The notes: generated by a model not told the origin, from the letters alone. Shown: positions 28,223 to 36,910, counted from the stretch's first letter. The stretch is 64,000 nt of DNA from Bradyrhizobium septentrionale (GCF_011516645.4 NZ_CP088285.1:6280501-6344500); one strand, 5' to 3'. Program-made: numbers and translations.

Positions 28223-28612
28223 TCAGCTCGCGGATTGTTCCGCGCGCGATCTCAACCGGCCGAACTGGCTGCGCAGCACGAGCAGCACCAGGCGACCCGC
28301 GCCGATGCCGGCGAGACCTCCCGCCACCTTGACGACCGCATCAAGCAGCCGGCCGTGGCGATCCGGCGTCAGCAATTGCATCGCCTCGAGCGTGAAGGCG
28401 CTGAAGACGACAAAGAGCACGATCAGCGCGGTGCGCCGCGGATAACCCAGCACGAAGGCCAGTGCCATCACCGCAAACGCCGCGAAACGCTCGGCCTGCG
28501 GATGGGCAAACGAGGGCCGGTCCTGGATTGAGGACAGTGTGACGAATGCGATGAAGGCCAGCGCAAGCCAGCCGACAACCACTGCGAACGTCCTGATTTT
28601 TGAAACAAGCAA
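28223..28612 (-). CDS. VanZ-like membrane protein
   Basis: The protein has 129 residues and about four membrane helices. TLSSIQDRPSF, ERFAAFAVMALAFVLGYPRR, and FSAFTLEAMQLLTPDRHGRLLDAVVKVAGGL with the closing GAGRLV follow the pattern of the VanZ family, whose rhizobial members are uncharacterised. The TTG at 28612 lies just after GGAAAAG and begins at the first hydrophobic segment; the frame continues upstream but encodes an arginine-rich stretch that is unlikely to be translated. Confidence 0.65.
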   Translation of the reverse strand: MLVSKIRTFAVVVGWLALAFIAFVTLSSIQDRPSFAHPQAERFAAFAVMALAFVLGYPRRTALIVLFVVFSAFTLEAMQLLTPDRHGRLLDAVVKVAGGLAGIGAGRLVLLVLRSQFGRLRSRAEQSAS

Positions 28613-28990
28613 TGATCTTTTCCGATCCCTGTGCCCCCGCCGCACCGTCGCTGGATTAGCCCATCGCCGGTGCCAGCGACATGGAAATGGCCGCCGAAGG
28701 TTAACTGCCCGCTGTCTGTGCAAATGGTCACAGCGCTGACGGCAGTGGTTCCGCGACCAAGGGATGGCCGGCGAAACGTTCAAGGCAAAGGTGTTATAAT
28801 ACTTCTATTTGAAACCCGAACGCGCTCCGTCCGCATCTGATTGATGGAACCCGCGAGGCTTGCGCGCGTCTTGGGGATGGTGCACCTGACGAAATATTTA
28901 GGTTCGTCTGGCTGTTCCATTCATAGGCCGTTCACGGCGGGAAGCCTCATTTGATGCCGGATATCGCAATGCTCACTCTCGGAGGCCAAT
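28613..28990. other. Divergent promoter region of vanZ-like and response regulator genes
   Basis: This 378-base stretch has no convincing gene. A hairpin with 8-base arms (GTCGCTGG / CCAGCGAC) lies near 28647-28681. A consensus-like TATAAT occurs at 28795-28800 without an obvious -35 box. GGAGG at 28981-28985 is the ribosome binding site of the response regulator. Confidence 0.45.
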
Positions 28991-29653
28991 GTGCGTCTGC
29001 TCGTCGTTGAGGATGACCCGGATCTGAACCGCCAGCTCACCACCGCGCTGACGGATGCCGGCTATGTGGTCGATCGCGCTTTCGACGGCGAGGAGGGGCA
29101 TTTCCTCGGCGACAGCGAGCCCTACGACGCGGTTGTGCTGGATATCGGCCTGCCGAAGATGGACGGTATCTCGGTGCTTGAGGCCTGGCGGCGGAACAAG
29201 CGGGTGATGCCGGTGCTGATTCTCACCGCACGCGACCGCTGGAGCGATAAGGTTCAGGGCTTCGACGCCGGCGCCGACGATTATGTCGCCAAGCCCTTCC
29301 ATCTCGAGGAGGTGCTGGCGCGGATCCGCGCCCTGCTGCGCCGGGCGACCGGGCATGCCCAGGTCGAGCTGGTGTGCGGACCGGTGGCGCTCAATACCCG
29401 CACCAAGCGCGTCACCGTCAACGGCAACCCGATCAAGCTGACCTCGCACGAGTACAATCTGCTCGACTATTTGATGCACCACACCGGGCGGGTGGTCTCG
29501 CGCACCGAGCTGGTCGAGCATCTCTACGACCAGGACTTCGACCGAGACTCCAACACCATCGAGGTGTTCGTCGGCCGCATCCGCAAGAAGCTGGAAGTCG
29601 ATATCATCCAGACCGTTCGGGGCTTGGGCTACATGCTGTCGCCGCCGACTTAA
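28991..29653 (+). CDS. OmpR/PhoP-family response regulator (FeuP-like)
   Basis: The protein has 220 residues. The receiver domain has the acidic pocket EDDPD, phosphoacceptor D51 in VVLDIGLPKMDG, and K101 in AKPF. The C-terminal winged helix (about 125-218) contains the recognition features YDQDFDRDSNTIEVFVGRIRKKL. It resembles PhoP and the rhizobial FeuP, which acts with FeuQ in envelope homeostasis; proximity to the ccm operon would fit, but orthology is inferred. GTG at 28991 lies 5 bases after GGAGG; an ATG two bases earlier is out of frame. Its partner kinase follows after a repeat-filled gap. Confidence 0.9.
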   Translation: MRLLVVEDDPDLNRQLTTALTDAGYVVDRAFDGEEGHFLGDSEPYDAVVLDIGLPKMDGISVLEAWRRNKRVMPVLILTARDRWSDKVQGFDAGADDYVAKPFHLEEVLARIRALLRRATGHAQVELVCGPVALNTRTKRVTVNGNPIKLTSHEYNLLDYLMHHTGRVVSRTELVEHLYDQDFDRDSNTIEVFVGRIRKKLEVDIIQTVRGLGYMLSPPT

Positions 29654-29828
29654 AGCATGATCCGGAAAAGTGTGAAGCGGTTTCCCGAAAAGATCATGCT
29701 CTTAAAGCGTTTTCGAGCGAAGCCTGTCCCGCACTTGATGCGGGATGGATACCGGTTCGCTCCACGTGAAGAAAACGCGACCAAACAAAAGGATAAGAGC
29801 ATATCCTGTTCAATCGGATCATGCTCTT
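29654..29828. repeat. Cluster of dispersed palindromic repeats
   Basis: A 47-base palindromic unit (AGCATGATCCGGAAAAGTG to GAAAAGATCATGCT, 29654-29700) is followed by a hairpin bounded by GCGTTTTC and GAAAACGC (about 29707-29778) and an AAGAGCAT/ATGCTCTT hairpin (29795-29828). The first unit resembles the one at 36853-36897. They separate the regulator and kinase genes of one two-component pair. Confidence 0.75.
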
Positions 29829-29931
29829 AGAGCGCTTGATCGGTGTACGCAGGCATTGGCATGATCCGCGCCAGGAGGACTGGATTCGCAATGTCTGTTG
29901 GCGCTGACACGATGTTCGGGCCCGTGCCCTG

Positions 29932-31308
29932 ATGGGCGGCAGCTCGCTTGCCACCCGCCTGTTCGTCTCGGCGACCGCCTGGGTGGTGGTGATCCTGGCG
30001 ATCACCGGCGTCATCCTGTCGTCGGTCTATCGCGACGCGACCGAGCGCGCCTTCGACCGGCGGCTCAATCTCTATCTGCGCACCCTGATCGCCGAGGTGG
30101 CGACGCCGGACGAGCCGGCGGACCGCCAGTTCCAGTCGCTCGGCGAGCCGCTGTTCGACCTGCCGCTGTCGGGGTGGTACTGGCAGATCACCCGCACCGA
30201 TACCGAGAAGGGCGAGACCCGCGCCTCGCGCTCGCTGTGGGACAAGAAGCTGCCGAAGCTCGAGGAGCACGGCGCCGAGCTGACCGCCGCCGGCGTCCGC
30301 CTCGGCTATGTCGACGGACCCGAAGGCCAGAGCCTGCGGGTGGTGGAGCGTCCGGTCGATCTCGGCGCCGACGGCAAGTTCCTGGTCAGCGTCGCCGGCG
30401 ACGCCACCGAGATCTTCGATGAGACGCGCAGCTTCGACTATTATCTGTTCGGCACCTTTGCCGCCCTCGGCATCGTGCTGCTGCTGACCACGATCTTCCA
30501 GGTGCGCTATGGCCTCGCGCCGCTCAAGCGCATTTCGGACGCGATCGCCGATATCCGCTCCGGCCGCGCCGAGCGGCTGGAAGGCCGGTTTCCGGTCGAG
30601 ATCGCGCCGCTGGCGCGCGAGACCAATGCGCTGATCGACGCCAACCGGGAGATCGTCGAGCGCTCGCGCACCCATGTCGGCAACCTCGCGCATGCGATCA
30701 AGACGCCATTGTCGGTGATCGTGAACGAGGCGGCCGCGCATGCCGCCGATCCCTTCGCAAGCAAGGTGCTGGAGCAGGCCGACGTGATGCGGGACCAGGT
30801 CGCGCACCACCTCGAGCGTGCGCGGATCGCCGCCCGGGCCACCATCGTCAGCACCATCACCGATGTCGCTCCCGCGATCGAGGCGCTGCGCCGGACCATG
30901 GAGAAGATCCATCGCGACCGCGATCTTGCCATCGAGGCGAAGGCCGATCCGGCGGCACGGTTTCGCGGCGAGCGGCAGGACCTCGAGGAGATGGTCGGCA
31001 ATCTCGTCGACAACGCCTGCAAATGGGCGGCCTCGCAGGTGTTCATCGAGGTGAGTGTGGTCCCGCCGGAGGCGCAGGGTGCCGGGCCAAAGCTGCGCAT
31101 CGTGGTCGATGACGACGGACGCGGCCTGTCCGAGGACGAGCGCGCTCAGGTGGCGCGGCGCGGCCAGCGGCTCGATGAATCAAAGCCCGGCTCGGGGCTT
31201 GGCCTGTCGATCGTGACCGATCTCGCCGGCCTCTATGGCGGCAATCTCACCCTGAATAACGCGCCGATCGGCGGCTTGCGGGCCGAGCTCGTGCTGCCGG
31301 CGGTATAG
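29932..31308 (+). CDS. Membrane sensor histidine kinase (PhoQ/FeuQ-like)
   Basis: The protein has 458 residues. Membrane segments at about 13-32 and 171-190 bracket a 135-residue periplasmic sensor; a HAMP-like linker follows (VRYGLAPLKRISDAIADIRSG). The phosphoacceptor is H254 in GNLAHAIKTPLS; the ATPase domain has NLVDNACKWA, DDGRGLSEDE and GSGLGLSIV. It should autophosphorylate and pass phosphate to the regulator encoded upstream. The 278-base gap between regulator and kinase is larger than usual because of inserted repeats, so the kinase may need its own promoter. Confidence 0.9.
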   Translation: MGGSSLATRLFVSATAWVVVILAITGVILSSVYRDATERAFDRRLNLYLRTLIAEVATPDEPADRQFQSLGEPLFDLPLSGWYWQITRTDTEKGETRASRSLWDKKLPKLEEHGAELTAAGVRLGYVDGPEGQSLRVVERPVDLGADGKFLVSVAGDATEIFDETRSFDYYLFGTFAALGIVLLLTTIFQVRYGLAPLKRISDAIADIRSGRAERLEGRFPVEIAPLARETNALIDANREIVERSRTHVGNLAHAIKTPLSVIVNEAAAHAADPFASKVLEQADVMRDQVAHHLERARIAARATIVSTITDVAPAIEALRRTMEKIHRDRDLAIEAKADPAARFRGERQDLEEMVGNLVDNACKWAASQVFIEVSVVPPEAQGAGPKLRIVVDDDGRGLSEDERAQVARRGQRLDESKPGSGLGLSIVTDLAGLYGGNLTLNNAPIGGLRAELVLPAV

Positions 31309-31353
31309 AGGCATGATGAGATTGGGTTGAACGGCGGCCGCAAAGGCGGTGCG

Positions 31354-31401
31354 CTCCCTCTCCCGCTTGCGGGGGAGGGCTGGGGTGGGGGCTCTCTCCG
31401 C
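31354..31401. repeat. Left half of a hairpin repeat split by the IS element
   Basis: CTCCCTCTCCCGCTTGCGG followed by GGGAGGGCTGGGGTGGGGG and CTCTCTCC matches, as reverse complement, the segment at 32735-32796. Together they form one dispersed palindromic repeat interrupted by the insertion sequence. Confidence 0.8.
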
Positions 31402-32732
31402 TGTTCAACCGGCATGATTCCCGACATTTTGGACCGGCATGATCCCCGACAGTTTGGGTTAAGCGGTCTGTTCGCCCGGTTCGCGCAGCCCCTCACGAGG
31501 CGGAGCGAACCGGGTGAACAGGCCGCGGCGGTCGATGAGACCGACGTCGAGGTCGCAGAAGCGGACGACGTGGTCACCGGTATCGAGTTCGGCGATGCCG
31601 ACAAGTTCGTTCACCAGCGCCTGACCGATAAAGACGAACTTGCCTTTCCATTTAATCTCCCCATTGCCGCGAACACGGCGGGCCTGGTGATCGGCGTCAT
31701 ACCAGGGGTCTTGCTCGCGATCCGGCATGGTGCGTTGAGATGCTCGATAGGCGTCCTCCGGCGGCCGTTGGCCCAGCGCTTCGTGAGGACGTTCCTTATT
31801 GTAATGCTCTCGGAAGGCGTCAAAGCGGGCCTGTTGCTCGGACGCATTATCTGCCGGTGGGCTCGATGTTTGCGCCTTCAAGGTGCGATGCATGCGCTCA
31901 TGGCGACCGTTCTCCTGCGGCGAGGCCGGACGGATGAAGTGCGGCGTAATGCCGAGCTTCAGCCACCAGACCGACAATGTGGTGAGACCGCCGGCGCCGC
32001 GCGAGCCGAACGGCGAACCATTGTCGCAGCGGATTGCCCGCGGCAGGCCATGCTCGCGGAAAGCCCTCTCGAAGCGGGGGCGGACGCCCTCGGTCGTCGG
32101 TGCGACGATCTGCAGTTCGATCAGGAAGCGACTGTGGCTGTCAGCCACCGTCAACGGATCAATCCGGCACTGGTCGCGGGTGCGGAACCAACCCTTGAAG
32201 TCCACGCTCCACTCGTCGTTCGGCTCCTGCACCGGCGTGCAGGGACGCCGCTGGTCGAGCGGACGGCGGCGGCGCTTCACCGGCGAGATCAGCCCCGCGC
32301 GCTTGAGAATGCTCCCAATCGTCGACGCCGCCGGCCAATCGATCTCCGGCGCCTGGCGGTCAAGCAGGGCGAGCAGCTTGCGCGGTCCCAGATAGGGAAA
32401 GCGCTGCCGAGCCGCGATCACCTTCTCTGCAATCGCCGCATCGGTCGTTTGTCGGCATTGCTGCGGCGCGTGCGAACGGTCCCTGAACCACTCCGGATCG
32501 CCGCTCTGCTTCCGCTGGCGCCATGCGTAAAACGTGTCGCGGCAGATACCGTGACGGCGGCACAACTCCGACACGCTCCAGTTCCCGCTCTCGTACTCCA
32601 TAAGCATCCGGATACGCTCTTCCATCCGACTGGTCTCTCTGAACGGCATCGTCGGGCCCTCCCGCCGATGCTTCTAGAAACCTGTCGGCAATCATGCCGG
32701 TCTAAACTGTCGGGTATCTATCCGGTCTGTAC
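31402..32732 (-). mobile_element. IS481-family insertion sequence
   Basis: The element is about 1.33 kb with one transposase gene. Imperfect terminal inverted repeats of about 50 bases lie at 31402-31451 and 32682-32732. Each end holds two tandem copies of an ACCGG-(N6)-CCCGACA motif, presumably transposase binding sites. The left end starts with TGT, as expected for IS481 elements; the right tip is degenerate. No certain target duplication is visible. It landed in the loop of a dispersed hairpin repeat. Confidence 0.8.
31459..32649 (-). CDS. IS481-family transposase
   Basis: The protein has 396 residues in a single uninterrupted frame. The N-terminal helix-turn-helix (about 14-50) includes SVSELCRRHGICRDTFYAW. 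The integrase catalytic domain has the DDE residues in WSVDFKGWF, RCDNGSPF and SPQENGRHERMH, followed by YNKERPHEALGQRPP, the usual IS481 signature. A C-terminal domain of about 100 residues follows. GGGAGGG lies 7 bases before the ATG. All catalytic residues are present, so the element may still be active. It does not interrupt a gene but separates feuQ-like from the next operon. Confidence 0.9.
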   Translation of the reverse strand: MPFRETSRMEERIRMLMEYESGNWSVSELCRRHGICRDTFYAWRQRKQSGDPEWFRDRSHAPQQCRQTTDAAIAEKVIAARQRFPYLGPRKLLALLDRQAPEIDWPAASTIGSILKRAGLISPVKRRRRPLDQRRPCTPVQEPNDEWSVDFKGWFRTRDQCRIDPLTVADSHSRFLIELQIVAPTTEGVRPRFERAFREHGLPRAIRCDNGSPFGSRGAGGLTTLSVWWLKLGITPHFIRPASPQENGRHERMHRTLKAQTSSPPADNASEQQARFDAFREHYNKERPHEALGQRPPEDAYRASQRTMPDREQDPWYDADHQARRVRGNGEIKWKGKFVFIGQALVNELVGIAELDTGDHVVRFCDLDVGLIDRRGLFTRFAPPREGLREPGEQTA

Positions 32733-32734
32733 CC

Positions 32735-32796
32735 GAGGAGAGAGCCCCCACCCGCCGCGCGCTGGGCGCGTCGGCCTCCCCCGCAAGCGGGAGAGG
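32735..32796. repeat. Right half of the split hairpin repeat
   Basis: GAGGAGAGAGCCCCCACCC and CCTCCCCCGCAAGCGGGAG are the complement of the segment left of the IS. About 185 bases of GC-rich sequence without a gene follow before the next start. Confidence 0.8.
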
Positions 32797-32982
32797 CGAG
32801 GCGAACTCGCGGACAATCTTCGCAGACATCATATGCGATTTGCCCTGCGGACGCGGCGCAGGCCTTTTGGGCGGCGCTGCCGTCATTATTCCTAAACGGC
32901 TTCTTAACGCGCCCACCTCTATCATCGCGGGCGGACGGGCTGCGGCGGTTTCGCCGGGCACCAAGCTTTCACGACCGGGCGC

Positions 32983-34380
32983 ATGAGCCAGAAATCGACC
33001 GAGCGTCTGAGGGATTATCTCGCACAGCTTCCGCCGCAATCGCAGGCGCTGCTGATGCGCGAGCTGGAGCGCGCCGTCGAACGCGGTGACGACGTCACTG
33101 TTGCCAATCTGGTCCTGGAGCAGCTGCGCAAGATCGTGCGCGGGGCCGAGGAAGACGAGCAGATCGAGCCGCGCAGCGACGACCCGGCGCGGCTCCTGTT
33201 CCGGCCGCTCGAACCGTTCCTCGCCGAGACCAATTTCCCGACGCGACCGGGCCAGCTCCGGCGTGCCTCGCTGCTGCCGATCTGGCAGTGGCTGGCTCGT
33301 GAGGGCGCGCCCGAGGCGGCCCGCGAATTCGAGGCGGCGCTGGCCGCAGCCACGGAGAGCGGTCCGATGGAGATCTCCGCGCGCAGGTTCCAGCTGGCTG
33401 CCGCGGAAGCCATTCTGAAGATCGCAGCGCCGGCTCAGGGCGACGACCGCCAGCGCGCGCTGTCGCGCGTCGGTCCGCCCAGCGTCGTCGAGGATTTGCT
33501 GCCGATCGGCCTGGTGCTGCAGGCCCGCGAGGCGCTGGAAACCCTGGGAAGCCGGCTGCCGAGCCAGATCCGCGTGTTCGCCGATTCCCAGATCGCCTCG
33601 GCCACGGAGGCGCTCAAATTGCCGTCGCTGCAGACGCCGCAACTGTTGCCCTTCGCATTGTCGCTGATTGTACAGCGGCTCGCCGCGCCATGGCAGATCA
33701 TCCGCCTCGCCATCAAGATGGCGGCCTCCGACGATGAGTTGCGGGTCGCGGCCACGCCCTACGGCATCGCCGTCACCATCGCGCTGCATGACCTGTCATT
33801 CGTCGCGGCTTGTCTGCGCACCGACATCAAGCGCGGGCATTTCGATTATGTCGGCGAGCAGCTCAAGACCCTGCATGACGGCGTCCGCGGCCTGCGCACC
33901 GAGCTCGATCTGCGCAACGATTCGACCTGGGGCCGCCAGCTCACCTCGGTCCGTGCCGATACCTCCAACGCGCTGCAATCGGAGATCGACAGCGTGCCGG
34001 GCCGGGTCCGCCGCATCCTGCGCCAGCGCGCCGACAAGGATATCGCGGCAGGCGCCAAGATCGACATGTCCGAGGTCGAGGACGCCGCCGCCCTGATCGA
34101 TTTCGTCGCGGTCTGCCGCACCTATGCCAGCGAGCTCGCCATCAACGAGGTGACGCTGCGGACCTTCTCCGACCTGCAACATTATGTCGAGCAATCGACC
34201 GAGGGGCTGGTGCAGTCGCTGCGCGGCGGCGACGCCCGGGTCCGTGCCTTCCGGCAGCAGCAGGTCAAGGCCGCGATCCGCTTCTGCGAGGTGCTGTTCG
34301 GCCACGACTACGCCTCCCTGATGAACCGGGCGGCCGAAAACGCCGTCACCGGCGAGCGGAAGTCGTCCCGCGCGGGGTAG
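32983..34380 (+). CDS. Conserved hypothetical alpha-helical protein
   Basis: The protein has 465 residues and is almost entirely helical, with no signal peptide and no convincing membrane helix. The N-terminus (RLRDYLAQLPPQSQALLMRELERA) and the segment after residue 300 (LKTLHDGVRGLRTELDLRN) are amphipathic and could form coiled coils. I do not recognise a catalytic motif. Its place between the two-component kinase and ccmI is probably ancestral, since composition and codon use match the flanks. Likely cytoplasmic; function unknown. Confidence 0.65.
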   Translation: MSQKSTERLRDYLAQLPPQSQALLMRELERAVERGDDVTVANLVLEQLRKIVRGAEEDEQIEPRSDDPARLLFRPLEPFLAETNFPTRPGQLRRASLLPIWQWLAREGAPEAAREFEAALAAATESGPMEISARRFQLAAAEAILKIAAPAQGDDRQRALSRVGPPSVVEDLLPIGLVLQAREALETLGSRLPSQIRVFADSQIASATEALKLPSLQTPQLLPFALSLIVQRLAAPWQIIRLAIKMAASDDELRVAATPYGIAVTIALHDLSFVAACLRTDIKRGHFDYVGEQLKTLHDGVRGLRTELDLRNDSTWGRQLTSVRADTSNALQSEIDSVPGRVRRILRQRADKDIAAGAKIDMSEVEDAAALIDFVAVCRTYASELAINEVTLRTFSDLQHYVEQSTEGLVQSLRGGDARVRAFRQQQVKAAIRFCEVLFGHDYASLMNRAAENAVTGERKSSRAG

Positions 34381-34418
34381 CGCGACCGCGCAATTCGCGG
34401 GCATTTTCGACGGCAAGA

Positions 34419-34473
34419 ATTACGGTAACAATGCACTAAATCGCCAACGAGCTAAGTGCACTGTCACCGTAAT
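34419..34473. repeat. Left hairpin of the candidate mobile unit
   Basis: Nineteen-base arms (34419-34437 and 34455-34473) pair with two mismatches around a 17-base loop. The right arm, read on the - strand, is ATTACGGTGACAGTGCACT, matching the right-hand repeat. Confidence 0.8.
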
Positions 34474-34492
34474 CCCCATGAGACTTAACTGA

Positions 34493-35290
34493 ATGGACGA
34501 GCACCCCATTTTTGATGTCTTGGCAAACTGGCCAGGCCGAGTGTCGACGCAGCTTGCGTTTGAAGCGCGCGGCTTCTTGATGCCGGCTGCGTGGCAGAAC
34601 AGGATGATCGAGTTCTGCGGAGCGAGCCAAGCGGACTTGCTCAATCGCTATTGGGATGAGGTAGCGATGGAGACGATGCGAGCCGTTGGAAAGGTGAATT
34701 CGGACAACAGGACATTTCTCATTGAGCAGCGATATCGCTCGGCCTTTTTGGATGAGCTGTTCGCCCGCAAAGATTTTCCTCACCCGGATGTTCCGAATGG
34801 ACCTCTTGTCAGATGCCTGCTCGAGCATTTCAGGAAGTACTGGCATGATCTGGAATTTAGAGAGAACGAATTAATCGCCATTAGGAGTTGGAGAAAGCGC
34901 GAAAGCGAGCGTTTAGAGATCCAGACGACAGGATGGACGGGAAAAAAGAGGGGGGTCATTCCTTTCGTCGACCATTTCTGCACCGCGCTCGCATTCAAGC
35001 GTCGCCGGAACCGTTGGCAAAAGAAGTTGGATTGTGGTCTTACCTTCGAGGTTGGACTGGATTTCGGGGGTGATCCCAAACGTGTAGGGGACCCGTTGGT
35101 ATTCTGGATGTCCCACGAGAGCGATCCAGATTGTGCTTTTGAAATGAGAGGTAACAGTCCGTTTGATCGGCTTGTTTATGGGAGTCGATTATACTCGGGG
35201 GGCATGGATGCCAGCGACCATGTTCTTGGAATCCGAGCTTACATTGAACTGTTTGATGTTGTTGCTGCGTCATTTGAGACGATCCGATAA
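34493..35290 (+). CDS. Orphan protein of unknown function in a repeat-flanked unit
   Basis: The protein has 265 residues and I do not recognise it. It is soluble, with many aromatic and charged residues. A basic stretch at residues 135-170 (RSWRKRESERLE, GKKRGV, FKRRRNRWQKK) could bind nucleic acid. HFCTALAFKRRR and LTFEVGLDFGG look like core strand and helix elements. Codon use is less GC-biased than in the genes on either side, pointing to acquisition. No Shine-Dalgarno is obvious. It is not a Y1 (REP-associated) transposase, since no HUH motif is present. Position between inverted hairpins suggests cargo. Confidence 0.6.
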   Translation: MDEHPIFDVLANWPGRVSTQLAFEARGFLMPAAWQNRMIEFCGASQADLLNRYWDEVAMETMRAVGKVNSDNRTFLIEQRYRSAFLDELFARKDFPHPDVPNGPLVRCLLEHFRKYWHDLEFRENELIAIRSWRKRESERLEIQTTGWTGKKRGVIPFVDHFCTALAFKRRRNRWQKKLDCGLTFEVGLDFGGDPKRVGDPLVFWMSHESDPDCAFEMRGNSPFDRLVYGSRLYSGGMDASDHVLGIRAYIELFDVVAASFETIR

Positions 35291-35323
35291 CAAGCAAGCG
35301 TAGCTTGGGGGATTACGGTGACA

Positions 35324-35392
35324 GTGCATTTAATTGCAAAGTCGCGCCCTGAGCGTGCCGGACAATCTTATAGGTCAAGCAATTAAATGCAC
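35324..35392. repeat. Right hairpin of the candidate mobile unit
   Basis: Perfect 14-base arms GTGCATTTAATTGC (35324-35337) and GCAATTAAATGCAC (35379-35392) enclose a 41-base loop. The left arm extends outward into ATTACGGTGACA, while the right arm has lost the matching bases. Confidence 0.8.
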
Positions 35393-35420
35393 CGTCGTTC
35401 GCAAGCATTTTCGACGTCAA

Positions 35421-35744
35421 ACCGACGAGCCCACGGCGGGACGACGAGTGTTTGCACAATTTCGGAATAATGGAAGTGTGGCGCTGAGTTGCCCGACATG
35501 TCAAGTCGTCATTTGGGTGCCGGCGGCCGCCGGCACCTTTGCATGGGGTTGTTTTCGATATTTTGGTCGCGCGCGCCTTCGCCCCGGAGACGCCGTTGCA
35601 ATACCGCCGGAACGGCACCGGAAACCGCCTGATTTCGACTTTCCGCCGATCCAGCAATTGTCAATTGCCGGGCTTGGCGCCGGTAGTGTAAAGCGATTCT
35701 AAGGCGGCTTGCCGGAAGCCGCCGTTCCATCCGGGAACCGCTTG
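35421..35744. other. Gene-free region before ccmI
   Basis: This 324-base stretch follows the candidate mobile unit. A frame open to 35702 exists, but it starts inside the right hairpin and has no domain or ribosome binding site. The segment around 35470-35560 looks like degraded dispersed sequence. A GGCGGCTTGCCGGAAGCCGCC hairpin at about 35703-35723 lies just upstream of ccmI. Confidence 0.5.
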
Positions 35745-36851
35745 ATGACGCTGTGGTTTGTGTTCGCGCTGATGACGGTCGCGGCGATCTTTGCCGTGCT
35801 TTGGCCGCTCAGCCGGCGCGGGCGGACGGATACCGGCGGCAGCGAGGTCGTGGTCTACCGGGACCAACTCGCCGAAATCGACCGCGACATGGCCGCCGGC
35901 ATCATCGGCGCCGCCGAGGCCGATGCCGCGCGGATCGAGATCAGCCGCCGGCTGCTGGCCGCCGCCGACCAGAGCGGACGTGAAACCCCGGTGCAGGGCA
36001 GTCTCACGCTGCGGCGCGCCGCCGCGATCGTGGCCCTGGTCGGTTTGCCGGTCATTGCCTCCAGCTTCTATCTCGCGCTCGGCTCGCCGCGGCTTGGCGA
36101 CTTCCCGCTCGCCGAACGCAGCCGGGTCGCCGACGCCAACCAGCCGCTCGCCAATCTGGTGGCGCAGGTCGAGGCCCATCTGGAGAAGAACCCGACCGAC
36201 GGCCGCGGCTGGACGGTGCTGGCGCCGGTGCTGTCGCGCCTCGGCCGCTACGATGACGCCGTCCGCGCCTATCGCAATGCCATTACCTACGCCGGCGACA
36301 GCGCCGATCGCCGCGCCGATCTCGGCGAGGCAATGATCGGGACCGCCGGCGGCGTCGTCACCGCGGAAGCCAAGGCGGAGTTCGAGCGCGCGATCGCGCT
36401 GAATGGCGACGATGCCAAGGCCAACTACTTCCTCGGTCTCGCCGCCGAGCAGGACGGCCGCAAGGCTGATGCCGCGGCGCTCTGGCAGAAGATGCTGGCG
36501 AAGGCGCCGTCTGACGCGCCGTGGCGGCCGCTGGTGCAGGCCGCGCTGGTGCGCGTCGGCGGCGTCAGCGCACCCGCACTGCCCGACGGTGCGATGGCCG
36601 CGGCCAAGGATATGAGCGAGGCCGATCGCGGCACCATGATCCAGGGTATGGTCGATCGGCTGGCGACGCGGCTCAAGACGAATGGCGACGATGTCGAGGG
36701 CTGGCTGCGGCTGGTCCGCGCCTATCTCGTGATGGGGGAGCGCGACAAGGCGATGAGCGCGCTCGCGGATGCCCGTCAGGCGGTGGCCAATGATGCCGAT
36801 CGGTTGCGTCAGCTCAATGAGGGGCTGAAGAATCTCGGGCTGGATGGATAG
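35745..36851 (+). CDS. ccmI: Cytochrome c maturation protein CcmI (CycH)
   Basis: CcmI holds apocytochrome c for haem ligation by CcmF/CcmH. The protein has 368 residues: an N-terminal membrane helix ([21 protein letters not shown]), the conserved [36 protein letters not shown] cytoplasmic leucine-zipper-like loop, a second helix near residue 100 ([21 protein letters not shown]), then periplasmic TPR repeats ([26 protein letters not shown] and others). The ATG at 35745 begins the first helix; upstream frame is not conserved in character. First gene of ccmI-ccmE-ccmF-ccmH, named cycHJKL in rhizobia. Confidence 0.93.
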   Translation: MTLWFVFALMTVAAIFAVLWPLSRRGRTDTGGSEVVVYRDQLAEIDRDMAAGIIGAAEADAARIEISRRLLAAADQSGRETPVQGSLTLRRAAAIVALVGLPVIASSFYLALGSPRLGDFPLAERSRVADANQPLANLVAQVEAHLEKNPTDGRGWTVLAPVLSRLGRYDDAVRAYRNAITYAGDSADRRADLGEAMIGTAGGVVTAEAKAEFERAIALNGDDAKANYFLGLAAEQDGRKADAAALWQKMLAKAPSDAPWRPLVQAALVRVGGVSAPALPDGAMAAAKDMSEADRGTMIQGMVDRLATRLKTNGDDVEGWLRLVRAYLVMGERDKAMSALADARQAVANDADRLRQLNEGLKNLGLDG

Positions 36852-36852
36852 A

Positions 36853-36897
36853 GCATGACGCCGAAAAGTGCACAGCGGTTTTCGGAGAACGTCATGC
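36853..36897. repeat. Dispersed palindromic repeat inside the ccm operon
   Basis: GCATGACGCCGAAAAGTG to TTTTCGGAGAACGTCATGC forms a 45-base imperfect palindrome between ccmI and ccmE. It resembles the unit at 29654-29700. It ends just before the AAGGA that serves ccmE, so in mRNA it may affect stability or ccmE translation. Confidence 0.75.
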
Positions 36898-36910
36898 GCA
36901 AGGATGGGCC

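Larger units (their letters stand above)
34394..35420. mobile_element. Candidate non-autonomous mobile unit carrying one gene
   Basis: A 1.03-kb AT-richer unit is bounded by 23-base imperfect direct repeats (34394-34416 and 35398-35420, 20 of 23 identical, core GCATTTTCGACG). Inside them lie inverted copies of a 25-base sequence (34453-34477 and 35308-35332, 24 of 25 identical, core ATTACGGTGACAGTGCA), each forming part of its own hairpin. One orphan gene fills the middle. No recombinase is encoded, so movement, if any, would be in trans. The architecture recalls REP-flanked genes; this is inference. Confidence 0.5.

Noticed and set aside
31327..32895. A 522-codon + strand frame across the insertion sequence
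   Set aside because: It is antisense to the transposase and extends through both flanking repeats; the - strand frame has all DDE motifs.
35334..35702. A 122-codon + strand frame before ccmI
   Set aside because: It begins inside the right hairpin repeat, has no ribosome binding site and lies in degraded repeat-like sequence.
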